Part shown: piece after piece, positions 53,387 to 62,658 of the stretch
Layout: the number at the start of each line of letters is the position of its first letter
Numbering within the stretch: position 1 is the stretch's first letter
Assembly (NCBI GenBank): GCA_016712265.1
Contig: JADJRJ010000031.1
Location: 620,001 to 684,000, forward strand
Length of the DNA stretch: 64,000 nucleotides
Origin: Gemmatimonadota bacterium
GTDB lineage: Bacteria; Gemmatimonadota; Gemmatimonadetes; Gemmatimonadales; Gemmatimonadaceae
Direction: 5' to 3'
Made by a program: the position numbers and the translations under genes
The notes under the pieces: generated by a model
Database searches by the model: none
What the model saw: the letters and a program-made list of their open reading frames with translations, nothing else
Told to the model about the DNA's origin: nothing

Positions 53387-54478
53387 ATGCGCCCTTCATA
53401 TGCCTTCCGTTTGCGCGGCCCGACTCTTGTGGCTGCGGTTCTCCCCCTGCTGCTCTTATCGCGCCCCGGCGCTGGCCAGGAACGCGATCGAGAGCTGCCT
53501 CGCGGCATCTCGATCGGTGACAGTCGCGGCGTGTCGGGGCTGCGCATCAACTTCCGCGACACGCGCCTTGAGCGGGTCGATGGGGTGAACATCACCCTCT
53601 GGTCGCCGAAGGACGGGGGCGAAGGCGACATCACCGGCATTGCCCTTGGCTTGCCGGCCACCGGCGGCCGCGACATCACCGGACTGGCGCTCGGGGCTTT
53701 TGGTGTGGGTGCGACCGGTCGGATGAAGGGGCTTGGGATGGGTGCCCTTGGCGTTGGCGCCGGCGGCGACCTCGAAGGGATCTTCCTTGGGGGATTGGGC
53801 GCGGGCGCCGGTGGGTCGGTGCGCGGGATAGCTATCGGTGGTTTGGGGGTGGGGGCGGGTGGGAACATCGAGGGGGCCGCGCTCGGCCTGCTGGGCGCTG
53901 GGGCCGGCGGCAACGCCCGCGGCCTCTTTGTGGGCGGGCTGGGTGCCGGCGTTGGCGGCAACGGGCGCGGGCTGTTCGTCGGTGGCCTGGGCGCGGGTGT
54001 TGGTGGCAACCTCACGGGGATCGCGATCAGCGGGTTGGGGACGGGGGCCGGTGGGAACCTGCGGGGGCTGGCTCTGTCGTTAGGCGGCATTGGTGCAGGA
54101 GGCAACCTGACGGGGATTGCGGTGGCGGGGCTCGGTATTGGGGCCGGCGGGTCCATCAACCGCCTTGCCGTGGCGGGGCTTGGTGTGGGTGCGCCGAGGA
54201 TCTCGGGGATCGCCGTTGCGGGACTTGGCGTCGGGGGACACGAGCTTCGTGGTTTGATGGCCTCGGCCGGCACGGTGCGTGTCGTCGACGGCGGAACGTT
54301 GCGCGGCGTGGGGATCAGCTCGTTCAACTACATCCAGGGGCACCAACGCGGGCTCACGATCGGACTGGTGAACTACGCCCGCACTCTTCACGGTGTGCAG
54401 CTGGGGGTGGTGAACATCGCCAAGGGGAATCCGGCGGGTCGACGTGTACTTCCCCTGGTCAACTGGGGGAGCCGGTAG
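53387..54478 (+). CDS. Surface protein of 16-residue glycine-rich repeats (LA_2272-like)
   Basis: A 363-aa protein with Sec signal (VAAVLPLLLLSRPGAGQ). After a short head (GVSGLRINFRDTRLERVDG) the middle, from about residue 90 to 290, is built of about thirteen near-identical 16-residue units, consensus LGxGAGGNLxGIAxGG. The C-terminal 60 residues (GVGISSFNYIQGHQRGLTIG, LVNYARTLHGVQLGVVNIAK) match the pattern of LA_2272-type surface repeat proteins, whose repeats probably form a beta-solenoid. Likely outer-membrane or surface exposed. A hairpin touches the start codon. The family assignment is from motif memory and needs checking. Confidence 0.75.
   Translation: MRPSYAFRLRGPTLVAAVLPLLLLSRPGAGQERDRELPRGISIGDSRGVSGLRINFRDTRLERVDGVNITLWSPKDGGEGDITGIALGLPATGGRDITGLALGAFGVGATGRMKGLGMGALGVGAGGDLEGIFLGGLGAGAGGSVRGIAIGGLGVGAGGNIEGAALGLLGAGAGGNARGLFVGGLGAGVGGNGRGLFVGGLGAGVGGNLTGIAISGLGTGAGGNLRGLALSLGGIGAGGNLTGIAVAGLGIGAGGSINRLAVAGLGVGAPRISGIAVAGLGVGGHELRGLMASAGTVRVVDGGTLRGVGISSFNYIQGHQRGLTIGLVNYARTLHGVQLGVVNIAKGNPAGRRVLPLVNWGSR
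53651..54265 (+). repeat. About thirteen tandem 48-bp coding repeats
   Basis: A stretch of about 615 bp encoding 16-residue glycine-rich units in the preceding entry. The units are similar at the protein level and partly at the DNA level (recurrent GGCGCGGG, GGTGGGAAC and GGCGGCAAC words), so copy-number change by recombination or slippage is possible. Confidence 0.85.
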
Positions 54479-54618
54479 CGCGGTTCTCGCCCCCGCTCGG
54501 TCTCCGGGATGGGCGAAACAGGGGGGCGGGAGTCGTCAGGGGTCGGAGGACGCGGACCCTGAATGTCCCCGACGCCTCCTGACGGGCGGGGGCCTACCCT
54601 CCCAAGGGAGGCACCTGC

Positions 54619-55890
54619 ATGGAATGGAACGCCAATGCCATCGCCCTGATCGTCTCCGCCCTGTGTGGCGGGGCCGTGGGTTTGGAGCGCCAGCGATCGG
54701 GGCACGCCGTCGGTGGAACGCATGACGGTCAAGGCGGGGAGCACTTCGCCGGGCTCCGGACGTTCACACTCCTGGGGACGCTCGCCGGGGTCACGGGAGT
54801 GCTCTGGCGAGACGGCTTCGCCCTGCCCGCCGCAGTCTTGCTGGGCGGGGCTGCACTCCTCATCGCGGCGGCCTATGTCGGGGCGAGCCGGCGTGATGTC
54901 GATGGCACGACCGAGGTCGCGGCGCTCGTGGTGCTCGCCGCCGGATTCCTCGTGGGCGTTGGCAAGGCGGCGTTAGGAAGCGCGATTTCGGCAGCGACGG
55001 TCCTGCTGCTGATGGAGAAGACGCGCCTCCACGGGTGGGTGGAGCGGGTGGACGACCGTGAGTTCCGGTCGGGGGTGCGCTTCGCGGTGATGGCAGCGGT
55101 CGTGTTGCCACTCCTGCCCGCCGGTCCCTTTGGGCCTGGTGTGGGCATCCGTCCGCGGGAGCTGTGGCTCGTGGTGCTGCTTATCACCGGACTCGAGTTT
55201 GCCGGGTATGTGGCACGTCGTCGCGTGGGCAACCGGAATGGATACACGCTCGCCGGGCTCCTGGGGGGGCTGATTTCGTCGACCAGTGTGACGCTTTCGT
55301 ATGCGCGGGTGGCGCGAGCCCAACCGGCGATTGCATCCGCCCTCGCGAGTGGGGCCATCGCAGCGAACGCTGCGGTGTTTCCTCGCGTGGCCCTCACCGC
55401 CCTGGTGCTGAACCCGGGGCTCGGGACACGGGTGGCCATGCGACTGGCCCTTCCGTTCGTCCTCATCCTCCTGGCGCTCTGGTTCACCTTGCACCGCACG
55501 CCGGCTGCCGAGGGTGACGAGCACGAGGGGAGGAATCCGATGCATGTGGGTCCTGCCCTCCAGTTGGCGGCGATTTACCAGGTCGCGATGTACGCGATCC
55601 ACGCGGCCTCCCACTATTTCGGCGCGGCCGGTCTCTATGTCATCGGGTTCTTCCTCGGGATGACGGACATCGACGCGTTGACCATTTCGGCAGCGCGACA
55701 GGACGGTACGATGAATGGCGCGGCGGCGTCGAGCCTTCCGACGGTGGTCGTGGTAGGCGTCCTCGGCACGACGCTGTTCAAGTTGGGTGTTGCGGCCACC
55801 CTTGGCCGGGGTGCGTTCCGCCAGCGCGTCACGCTCGCCCTCGGTCTCGTCGTTGCCGCTCTGGTTGCGGCACTGGTCGTCGTTCCGTAG
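54619..55890 (+). CDS. MgtC/SapB-DUF4010 membrane protein
   Basis: A 423-aa polytopic protein. Residues 5-150 match the MgtC/SapB domain (AIALIVSALCGGAVGLERQR, AGLRTFTLLGTLAGVTGVLW, VAALVVLAAGFLVGVG), residues 180-420 the DUF4010 domain (GNRNGYTLAGLLGGLISSTS, FFLGMTDIDALTISAARQDG). About eleven hydrophobic helices. MgtC-type proteins affect envelope ion homeostasis in other bacteria; the DUF4010 fusion is common but uncharacterised. GGGAGG lies 9 nt before the ATG. The next feature downstream is the TPP riboswitch. Confidence 0.9.
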   Translation: MEWNANAIALIVSALCGGAVGLERQRSGHAVGGTHDGQGGEHFAGLRTFTLLGTLAGVTGVLWRDGFALPAAVLLGGAALLIAAAYVGASRRDVDGTTEVAALVVLAAGFLVGVGKAALGSAISAATVLLLMEKTRLHGWVERVDDREFRSGVRFAVMAAVVLPLLPAGPFGPGVGIRPRELWLVVLLITGLEFAGYVARRRVGNRNGYTLAGLLGGLISSTSVTLSYARVARAQPAIASALASGAIAANAAVFPRVALTALVLNPGLGTRVAMRLALPFVLILLALWFTLHRTPAAEGDEHEGRNPMHVGPALQLAAIYQVAMYAIHAASHYFGAAGLYVIGFFLGMTDIDALTISAARQDGTMNGAAASSLPTVVVVGVLGTTLFKLGVAATLGRGAFRQRVTLALGLVVAALVAALVVVP

Positions 55891-55978
55891 ACACGTGTGA
55901 GGCCGCTCGGACGCCGGGCGACTTCCCTGCGCCTGCCCTTACGCGGGCGTTCGCCCTCCACTAAGATCCGCCGCACAT

Positions 55979-56063
55979 GACCGGGGTGCCCAACGCGGCG
56001 AGTGCGCGTTCGGCTGAGAGAGTCCCGTAGAACCTGATCCGGTTCGTACCGGCGTAGGGAGTC
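55979..56063 (+). promoter_or_regulatory. Thiamine pyrophosphate (TPP/THI) riboswitch
   Basis: All TPP-aptamer hallmarks are present in order: GGGGTGCCC (P2 5' strand), a P3 stem AACGCG/CGCGTT, GGCTGAGA (pyrimidine-binding loop), CCCGTAGAACCTGATCCGG with the P5 stem CCGGT/ACCGG, and GCGTAGGGA. A short P1 is GAC (55979-55981) with GTC (56061-56063). The purine-rich GGGAG at 56057-56061 is both the conserved 3' part of the aptamer and the only Shine-Dalgarno, 7 nt before the ATG at 56069, so ligand binding should block ribosome entry directly. An upstream TAAGAT at 55962 may be the -10 box. Confidence 0.95.
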
Positions 56064-56068
56064 CAACG

Positions 56069-58189
56069 ATGTTCTCGAGCAGGCACGCGCGCCCATGGCG
56101 CAGCATCGCGCGTCCATCGCGCGTTCGGATCACCACGATGGCCTTTGCCATCGGTCTCGCTTCGCCACTCGCGCTGTCATCGCAGGCGGCGTCACGCGAC
56201 AGCCTCGCCCGCGCGGATACCGGACGACTCGAGGGGGTCCTCGTGCGTGCGATTCGCGGTGGCGTTCGGGCCCCCATCGCGGAACGGACGCTGGACCGGG
56301 CGACCATACTTGCGCGTCACCTGGGCCAGGAGGCGCCCCTGCTGCTGCAGGGAGCGGTGCCGTCCGTCACCGCGCATACGGAGACGGGGACGGCGTGGGG
56401 GTACTCCTACCTCCGCCTGCGCGGCATGGACCAGACACGAATCAACATCACGCTCGACGGCGTGCCGTTGAACGACCCGGAGGACCAGGTGTTGTATTTC
56501 GCGAACTTCGCGGACCTGATGTCCAGCGTGCAGTCGATCCAGGTCCAACGTGGCGTGGGCACCAGCTCGGCAGGCACGGCATCGTTTGCCGGGTCGGTCA
56601 ACATCGAGACGATGCCCCTGGCCACCGCTGGGGCCGGTGGGGATGGGCAGGTGCAGGTTGGCTCATGGGGCGCGCGGCGGATGAGCGCCGCGTTCCACAC
56701 CGGGCTGCGACCAAGCCGCTTGGCGGCGTACGGGCGCGTGGGGACGGTGCGCACCGATGGGTACCGTCGGCATAGTGGCGTTGACGGTCGATCTGCGTTG
56801 CTCGGCGCGGGATGGTTCGGGGACCGCGACCTGGTCAAGCTCACGCTGCTGGCCGGCCGCTTCGCCGACACGCTGTCGTACGTTGGGGCGACACGCAGCG
56901 AACTGGCGGCCGACCGGCGCTTCAATCCCCTGGACCCGTCGGAACGGGACCGGTTCACGCAGCAGATGGTGGCCCTGTCGCACACGCGTATCCTGTCCCC
57001 AGCCAGTGCCTGGAGCACCACGCTCTACCGGAACTCAGCGGAGGGGAGCTACGACTATTTCGCCTTGCCGGATCGCTATCGCTACAACTTGCAGCACTGG
57101 TGGTACGGGGTGACCAGTGCGTGGAGTACGACGCGGGGCACGTGGCAATGGCATGTGGGCGTCAACGCGAACACGTATGCGCGGGATCATCGGGCGTACC
57201 TCGAGCCTGCGACCCAGTTCTACGACAACACCGGCCACAAGGACGATGTGAGTGCCTTTGCCAAGGCGTCGGTTGGGTCTGGACGCGTGCGGTGGTTCGG
57301 GGACCTCCAGGCACGGTGGGCACGGTTTGCCTACACACCGGATCCGGGCGCGGGAATCGGCGGGCGCAGCCAGGTGTGGACCTTCCTGAACCCGAAGGTC
57401 GGGGTGACGGCGGCCCTTCGCCCGGGAGTCTCGGCGTTCGTCTCGCTGGGTCGGGCGAGCCGCGAGCCGGCGCGCAATGACCTTCTGGCCGGCGAGGACG
57501 ATCTGAACGCCGGCAACGTTCAGCTGTTGGGCGATTTCGGCCGGGTGCGCCCGGAGGAGGTCACGGACCTCGAGTCCGGGGTCACGCGCTCCAGCGCCCG
57601 CGGCCATCTGACGGCGGGACTCTATGCGATGCAGTTCCGGAACGACATCGCGCGCATTGGTGCGCCAACGGCGTCCGGCCTCGTCCTGCGCCGCAATGTC
57701 GGGGCGAGCGTTCGACGGGGGGTGGAAGTAGATGCCTCTCATCGATTGCACGAGCGGCTCGTGGTGGGCGGGAACGCCAGCTGGGCGCACCATCGGTTAC
57801 GCTCGTTCACGGACTCTTCCTCGGGAACACCGGAAACGCGCCGGAACGTTGCGCCGCTGCTGTCGCCTGTCTGGACGAGCACGCAGTCCATGCGCGCCAC
57901 CCTCCGTGACGGCGTCGACCTGAGCTGGGAGGGCAGGTACCAGTCGCGGGCCTTCCTCGACAACACGGGTCGCGCGGATCGCCGACTCCCCGGGTTCTAT
58001 GTCATGGACCTGAGCCTCCACCTCCGTCATCGCGATTGGTCCGTCGCGCTGCGAGGCACCAACATCGGGGCGCACGAGGGGTTCGGCAGTGGCGCGGTGG
58101 GGTCCGATGGGGTTGCGCGATTCTTCGTCTTGCCGGCGCGCGCGGTCTTCGTGACGATGGGACGCCAGTGGTCCGGCGCCACGCGCTGA
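56069..58189 (+). CDS. TPP-riboswitch-controlled TonB-dependent receptor
   Basis: A 706-aa outer-membrane receptor. After a signal region (FAIGLASPLALSSQAASRD) the plug domain shows LLLQGAVPSVTAHTETGTAW, GYSYLRLRGMDQTRINITLD, VPLNDPEDQ and VQRGVGTSSAGTASFAGSVN; the rest is a 22-strand-type barrel. Substrate is inferred from the riboswitch: thiamine or a precursor (HMP or thiazole) taken up across the outer membrane when TPP is low, with energy from TonB-ExbBD elsewhere. No thiamine biosynthesis gene is visible in the window. The start ATG lies 5 nt after the aptamer. Confidence 0.93.
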   Translation: MFSSRHARPWRSIARPSRVRITTMAFAIGLASPLALSSQAASRDSLARADTGRLEGVLVRAIRGGVRAPIAERTLDRATILARHLGQEAPLLLQGAVPSVTAHTETGTAWGYSYLRLRGMDQTRINITLDGVPLNDPEDQVLYFANFADLMSSVQSIQVQRGVGTSSAGTASFAGSVNIETMPLATAGAGGDGQVQVGSWGARRMSAAFHTGLRPSRLAAYGRVGTVRTDGYRRHSGVDGRSALLGAGWFGDRDLVKLTLLAGRFADTLSYVGATRSELAADRRFNPLDPSERDRFTQQMVALSHTRILSPASAWSTTLYRNSAEGSYDYFALPDRYRYNLQHWWYGVTSAWSTTRGTWQWHVGVNANTYARDHRAYLEPATQFYDNTGHKDDVSAFAKASVGSGRVRWFGDLQARWARFAYTPDPGAGIGGRSQVWTFLNPKVGVTAALRPGVSAFVSLGRASREPARNDLLAGEDDLNAGNVQLLGDFGRVRPEEVTDLESGVTRSSARGHLTAGLYAMQFRNDIARIGAPTASGLVLRRNVGASVRRGVEVDASHRLHERLVVGGNASWAHHRLRSFTDSSSGTPETRRNVAPLLSPVWTSTQSMRATLRDGVDLSWEGRYQSRAFLDNTGRADRRLPGFYVMDLSLHLRHRDWSVALRGTNIGAHEGFGSGAVGSDGVARFFVLPARAVFVTMGRQWSGATR

Positions 58190-58309
58190 GGCCGGGCCTG
58201 TCCGATTGGTTGGCGCTCATCTGGGGATCGTTGGACGCAAAAGATGAGACACACCTCACCTCTGCAGTGTCGAGTGCGTGAACGCGGGTGGTGACGCTAT
58301 GTTAACCGC

Positions 58310-60361
58310 GTGCCAGCAAACCAGGGCCCGCCCGCGGCCACCGCCCCGGCATGGGGACACGAACTGAAGGAACAAGGCATCGGGTACTACATCGCCGATG
58401 CCGCCGGCTGTTTTGCCTACTGCAACCCGGCGGTGACCGCAGCCACGGGATACCGCGCCGAGGAGTTGATGGGGCGCCGATCGGTGGACCTCGTGGTGGA
58501 CGAGGAACGTGAAGCCGTCACGCTACAGTATCGGGCATGGGCAGCCGATCCGGCGGTATCCGACGTCGCCATGGAGTTCCGGGTGCGCGGCAAGGACGGC
58601 CGCGTCTTTTGGGTTGAACAATTCACCCATATCGAGCGGACGGCCGACGGCCGACATGTCCGCTACTGCAACTTCCTTCGAGAGATCACCGATCGCAAGG
58701 CGACCGAGGCAGCGTTGCGCGCCTCGCAGGGGCGTTATGATCGCGACGTCGGCAAGGCCGTCGATGCCCTGCGAAGTTCGGTCTCCCTCCTCGAGGCCAC
58801 GCTCGAATCCACGGCGGACGGCATCCTGGTCGTTGGCATCGATCGCAGCATCGCGCGATTCAACCGGCGATTCGCCGACATGTGGCGGATCCCGGATGCC
58901 GTCCTCGCTACCGGGGATGATGCCCAGGCGCTCGGCTTCGTGCTCTCGCAGCTCAAGGACCCGGACGGTTTTCTCCGGACCGTGGAACGACTCTACGCCA
59001 ACCCCCAGGCGGAGTCGATGGACACCTTCGAGCTGAGCGATGCCCGGATGTTCGAGCGCTATTCGCGCCCACAGGTGGTGGACGGGGTGACGGTCGGTCG
59101 GGTCTGGAGTTTTCGCGACGTCAGCGAGCGACGTCGCGCGGAGCTGGAGCGACAGGAACTCGAGGCGGGACTGCGGCGTGCGCAGAAGCTGGAAGCCATG
59201 GGCACCCTCGCCGGTGGGATCGCCCACGACTTCAACAACATCCTCACGGCGATCATTTCGTCAGCGGAACAGACGATCGAAGACCTGCCCTCAGGGCACG
59301 AGGCGCAGGGCAGCCTGCGCACTATCCTGCAGGCCGGACATCGCGCAGCCAACCTCGTACGCCGCATCTTGCTGTTCAGTCGCGGGGAGGTCGGTGATCG
59401 CACGACCATCATGATTGACGCCGTGATTCGGGACGCCATGGGGCTCTTGCGTCCCTCGCTTCCATCGACTGTCGAGATCGTAGCGTCACTGCCCCATCCC
59501 GCGTCACTGGCCATTCACGCCGACGCGACACAGGTCCAGCAAGTCATCGTGAACCTCTGCACCAATGCGTGGCACGCCATGCGCGCGCGTGGAGGTGGGC
59601 GGATCTCCATTGACGCGGCCGCCGTCGAGCTTGCGCCCGGGGATGTGGCCCGCGAAGGCATCGTGGTTGCCCCGGGCCGCATGGTGCGAATCACGGTGAC
59701 GGACAACGGGTGTGGCATGCCGCCGGCGATCCTGCCGAGGATTTTCGATCCATTCTTCACCACCAAACCCGTGGGAGAAGGCACTGGCCTGGGGCTCGCG
59801 ATGGTGCATGGCGTGGTGCGCGCGCACGGCGGCGACGTGTCGGTCTCGAGCACCGAAGGGGTGGGGACGAGCTTCCGGTTGTACTTCCCGGCGGCGGTCG
59901 GACAGGTCGAGGAGCCAGTCATGGGGCTCGATCGCGCACGGGGGGCGGGGCAGCTGGTCTTGCTAGTGGACGACGAACCGGACGTTCGATCGGTGGGGGC
60001 GCGTACGATGGAGCACCTGGGATATCGTGCGATCGCCGTGCCGTCTGGTGAAGCCGCCCTGGGCGAGCTCAGGCGGCGTGGGAGCGAGGTCGCACTACTC
60101 ATCACCGACCTCACGATGCCGGGGATGTCCGGCTTGGACCTGGCACGCGACGCACGCGCGCTCTACCCGGACCTGCCGGTCGTGTTGTGCACGGGGTATG
60201 GCAGTCGTGAGACGGAAGCTGAGGCGCGGGCGCTCGGGGTTCGGGTGGTGCTCCCCAAGCCGCATTCCCTGCACGACCTCGGCCGGGCGGCGGCGACGGC
60301 ACTCAATGCCGTGCCGAGGGGGCGCCGCGTCGCTCCGGCGTCCGCGGGGACGGGCAGCTGA
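58310..60361 (+). CDS. Hybrid sensor histidine kinase with two PAS domains and a receiver
   Basis: A 683-aa soluble kinase from a GTG. PAS1 about 20-130 (YYIADAAGCFAYCNPAVTAA, FRVRGKDGRVFWVEQF), PAS2 about 160-280 (LESTADGILVVGIDRSIARF), dimerisation/phosphoacceptor AGGIAHDFNNILTA with His306, ATPase N box NLCTNAWHAM, GTGLGLAMVHGVV, and a C-terminal receiver (VDDEPDVRSVGA, phosphoacceptor Asp600 in ITDLTMPGMSG, KP pair near 650). No membrane segment, so it senses a cytoplasmic ligand or redox state. No output regulator is adjacent in frame; the OmpR-type gene 118 nt downstream may be independent. Confidence 0.93.
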   Translation: MPANQGPPAATAPAWGHELKEQGIGYYIADAAGCFAYCNPAVTAATGYRAEELMGRRSVDLVVDEEREAVTLQYRAWAADPAVSDVAMEFRVRGKDGRVFWVEQFTHIERTADGRHVRYCNFLREITDRKATEAALRASQGRYDRDVGKAVDALRSSVSLLEATLESTADGILVVGIDRSIARFNRRFADMWRIPDAVLATGDDAQALGFVLSQLKDPDGFLRTVERLYANPQAESMDTFELSDARMFERYSRPQVVDGVTVGRVWSFRDVSERRRAELERQELEAGLRRAQKLEAMGTLAGGIAHDFNNILTAIISSAEQTIEDLPSGHEAQGSLRTILQAGHRAANLVRRILLFSRGEVGDRTTIMIDAVIRDAMGLLRPSLPSTVEIVASLPHPASLAIHADATQVQQVIVNLCTNAWHAMRARGGGRISIDAAAVELAPGDVAREGIVVAPGRMVRITVTDNGCGMPPAILPRIFDPFFTTKPVGEGTGLGLAMVHGVVRAHGGDVSVSSTEGVGTSFRLYFPAAVGQVEEPVMGLDRARGAGQLVLLVDDEPDVRSVGARTMEHLGYRAIAVPSGEAALGELRRRGSEVALLITDLTMPGMSGLDLARDARALYPDLPVVLCTGYGSRETEAEARALGVRVVLPKPHSLHDLGRAAATALNAVPRGRRVAPASAGTGS

Positions 60362-60479
60362 CACCCTCGACCGGGAACGGGGCCCACTACGAGGTGGCTG
60401 GGTAGGAGCGGTGGCCCTGAGGGGACCGGCCGGGGCGCGCCGGTGGTAGGGAAGGCTGCGTGCGCCGTAGCTTTCCGGC

Positions 60480-61166
60480 ATGCACCTGCTTCTCGTCGAG
60501 GACGACCTCTCGCTATCTGGCACGGTCGCGCGTGGCCTGCGCGAAGCGGGCTTCACCGTCGACCTCGCGGCGACGGGGCCGGACGCTTTCCGCATGGCTA
60601 CTACGGGTAGCCATGACGCCATCGTGCTCGACGTCCGTCTTCCGGGGATGGACGGACTGGAGGTGTGCCGACGCTTGAGGGCCGCGGAGTATCGCGCGCC
60701 GATCCTCATGCTCACCGCCCTTGATGCCGTTGAGCAACGCATCGCCGGGTTGGACTCGGGGGCAGACGACTACCTCAGCAAGCCGTTCGAGTTCGGGGAG
60801 TTGCTGGCGCGGCTTCGGGCGATCCTCCGGCGCCAGGCTGAACCGGCCACGGCCATCATCACGGTGGGCGACCTCACCATCGATACGCGATCGACCCTGG
60901 TGCGACGGGGGCCGCGCGCCATTGCGCTGACGGCGAAGGAGTACGCGTTCCTCCTCCTCCTGGCCCGCAATGCCGGGCGCGTGGTCAGCCGCGCGGAGTT
61001 GATGTCGCATGTCTGGGACGAACATCGCCCGAGTTACACCAACGTCATCGACGTCTATGCCAGTCGGTTGCGCCGTAAGGTGGATGACGGTGAGGCGACT
61101 CCCCTCTTCGTGACGCTGCGGGGAACGGGATACCTGTTGTCCCCGCCCGCCGACGCGTCGACGTGA
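60480..61166 (+). CDS. OmpR/PhoB-family response regulator
   Basis: A 228-aa regulator. Receiver domain with acidic pocket (Glu7, Asp8, Asp9), phosphoacceptor Asp51 in VLDVRLPGMDG, LTALDAVEQRIAGLDSGADD, KPFEFGELLARLRAILRR. C-terminal winged helix: TAKEYAFLLLLARNAGRVVS, NVIDVYASRLRRKVDDG, TLRGTGYLL. It binds DNA when phosphorylated by its partner kinase, whose GTG overlaps its TGA (GTGA), so both are made from one message. Target genes cannot be read from the sequence; the adjacent TonB-dependent receptor on the other strand is a candidate. Confidence 0.94.
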   Translation: MHLLLVEDDLSLSGTVARGLREAGFTVDLAATGPDAFRMATTGSHDAIVLDVRLPGMDGLEVCRRLRAAEYRAPILMLTALDAVEQRIAGLDSGADDYLSKPFEFGELLARLRAILRRQAEPATAIITVGDLTIDTRSTLVRRGPRAIALTAKEYAFLLLLARNAGRVVSRAELMSHVWDEHRPSYTNVIDVYASRLRRKVDDGEATPLFVTLRGTGYLLSPPADAST

Positions 61167-62620
61167 TCGGGATCGGCCGCAGGTCGGTGCGTCTCCGTCT
61201 GACGGCATGGTATACCGTCATGCTGGCGCTCCCCCTGGTTGGTTTTGCGATCGCGTCCTACGCGGTCTTTGCCGACTCGCTGCGTGATCGCACCGATGCG
61301 TTCATCGACGATGCCCTCATGGCCATCACGCGCGAAGTGTCTGCGGAGCGGCGGTTCGCCCAGAGTGCGACCGGCGCCATCCGCACCACACTCAGCGAAG
61401 TCCGCTTTCGGGACCTCGACATCTGGGCGTTCGAGGCGACCGGGGCGGTCGTTGGGATGTCGGCGCCACAGGGTGGCTCGGTCGAGGTCGCGCACCCCAT
61501 TGCGGTCGACTCGGCCGAAATCGCTGCCGCCATGCAGCGCGTCGGTTCGCAGCCCTTTTCGCTCGACGTCAAACACGCGGACGGCGGCTACCGCATTCGT
61601 GCGCGTCCCTTTGCGCTTGCCCCAATGACCTATTGGGTCGTCGGTGCATATCCCGTTCGGGAAATCGAGGCAACGCTGGGGAGAATCCGGACGATGTTCC
61701 TCCTCGCGATTCCCTTGCTGATCCTCGCCGCCGCGACAGGGGGATGGCTCCTTGCGCGCCGCTCGCTGGCCCCGGTGGCGGCCATGGCCTCGCGCGCGGC
61801 CGAGATCAGCGCGTCGACGCTGTATGAACGCCTGCCGGCGGACACCACGGATGAACTCGGAGACCTCGCCCGCGTCCTCAACTCCCTGCTCGATCGCATG
61901 GAGTACGCGTTTGACCAGCAGAAGCGCTTCATGGCCGATGCGTCCCACGAACTGCGCACGCCGGCGGCCATCCTGCGCGCCGAGTCCGACGTGACGTTGT
62001 CGCGGGACCACCGGGACGAGGCGGAGTATCGCGAGTCGTTTCGGGTCATGCGGGACGCTTCGCACCGTTTGTCGCGTGTGGTCGAGGACCTGTTCCTCGC
62101 CGCGCGGGCCGACGCTGGCCAGGTCACCGTGGCGCCCGTCGAGGTGTACCTGGAGGAAGTGATCCACGATGCGGTCCGCGCCGTCCGCCCGCTGGCGGTC
62201 GCGCCGCGCGTGCAGGTAGAGTTCACGGACGCCGTCGGCGCGTCCGTCCTGGGTGATGCCGACCTGCTCGGTCGCATTCTGCTCAATCTGTTGGAGAACG
62301 CGCTGCGACATTCGCCAGTTGGTGGCACTATCGAGGTGTCCCTGCGGCGCCACGAGGACCGCTACGTAGTGTCGGTGATCGACGCCGGTCCGGGGATACC
62401 CCGCGCGGACTGGGAGCACATCTTCGAACGATTTGTGCGACTGGATCCGGCGCGTTCGCGCGTGGGATCGGCTGCCGGGGTTGGCGCCGGCCTCGGACTC
62501 GGCATTGCCCGACGCCTGGCGGTGCTCCACGGCGGACAGTTGGTCGTGGCGGACTCTCGCCCGGGCCGCACGGAGTTCCAGTTGACCCTGCCCGTTGCTC
62601 CCATCATCACCCGCGGCTAA
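61163..62620 (+). CDS. Two-component sensor histidine kinase
   Basis: A 485-aa inner-membrane kinase from a GTG overlapping the regulator's stop. Two membrane helices (about 14-36 and 176-198) enclose a periplasmic sensor domain of 140 residues. HAMP about 199-250, phosphoacceptor FMADASHELRTPAA (His262), ATPase N box LLNLLENALRHSPVGG, DAGPGIPRADWEHIFERF, GLGLGIARRLAVLHGG. It phosphorylates the upstream regulator in response to an envelope signal. The convergent TonB-dependent receptor gene ends 39 nt past its stop. Confidence 0.94.
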   Translation: MIGIGRRSVRLRLTAWYTVMLALPLVGFAIASYAVFADSLRDRTDAFIDDALMAITREVSAERRFAQSATGAIRTTLSEVRFRDLDIWAFEATGAVVGMSAPQGGSVEVAHPIAVDSAEIAAAMQRVGSQPFSLDVKHADGGYRIRARPFALAPMTYWVVGAYPVREIEATLGRIRTMFLLAIPLLILAAATGGWLLARRSLAPVAAMASRAAEISASTLYERLPADTTDELGDLARVLNSLLDRMEYAFDQQKRFMADASHELRTPAAILRAESDVTLSRDHRDEAEYRESFRVMRDASHRLSRVVEDLFLAARADAGQVTVAPVEVYLEEVIHDAVRAVRPLAVAPRVQVEFTDAVGASVLGDADLLGRILLNLLENALRHSPVGGTIEVSLRRHEDRYVVSVIDAGPGIPRADWEHIFERFVRLDPARSRVGSAAGVGAGLGLGIARRLAVLHGGQLVVADSRPGRTEFQLTLPVAPIITRG

Positions 62621-62658
62621 CAGTAGACTGCAGCGGCAGATGCTTGCTCGCGGGCCGG

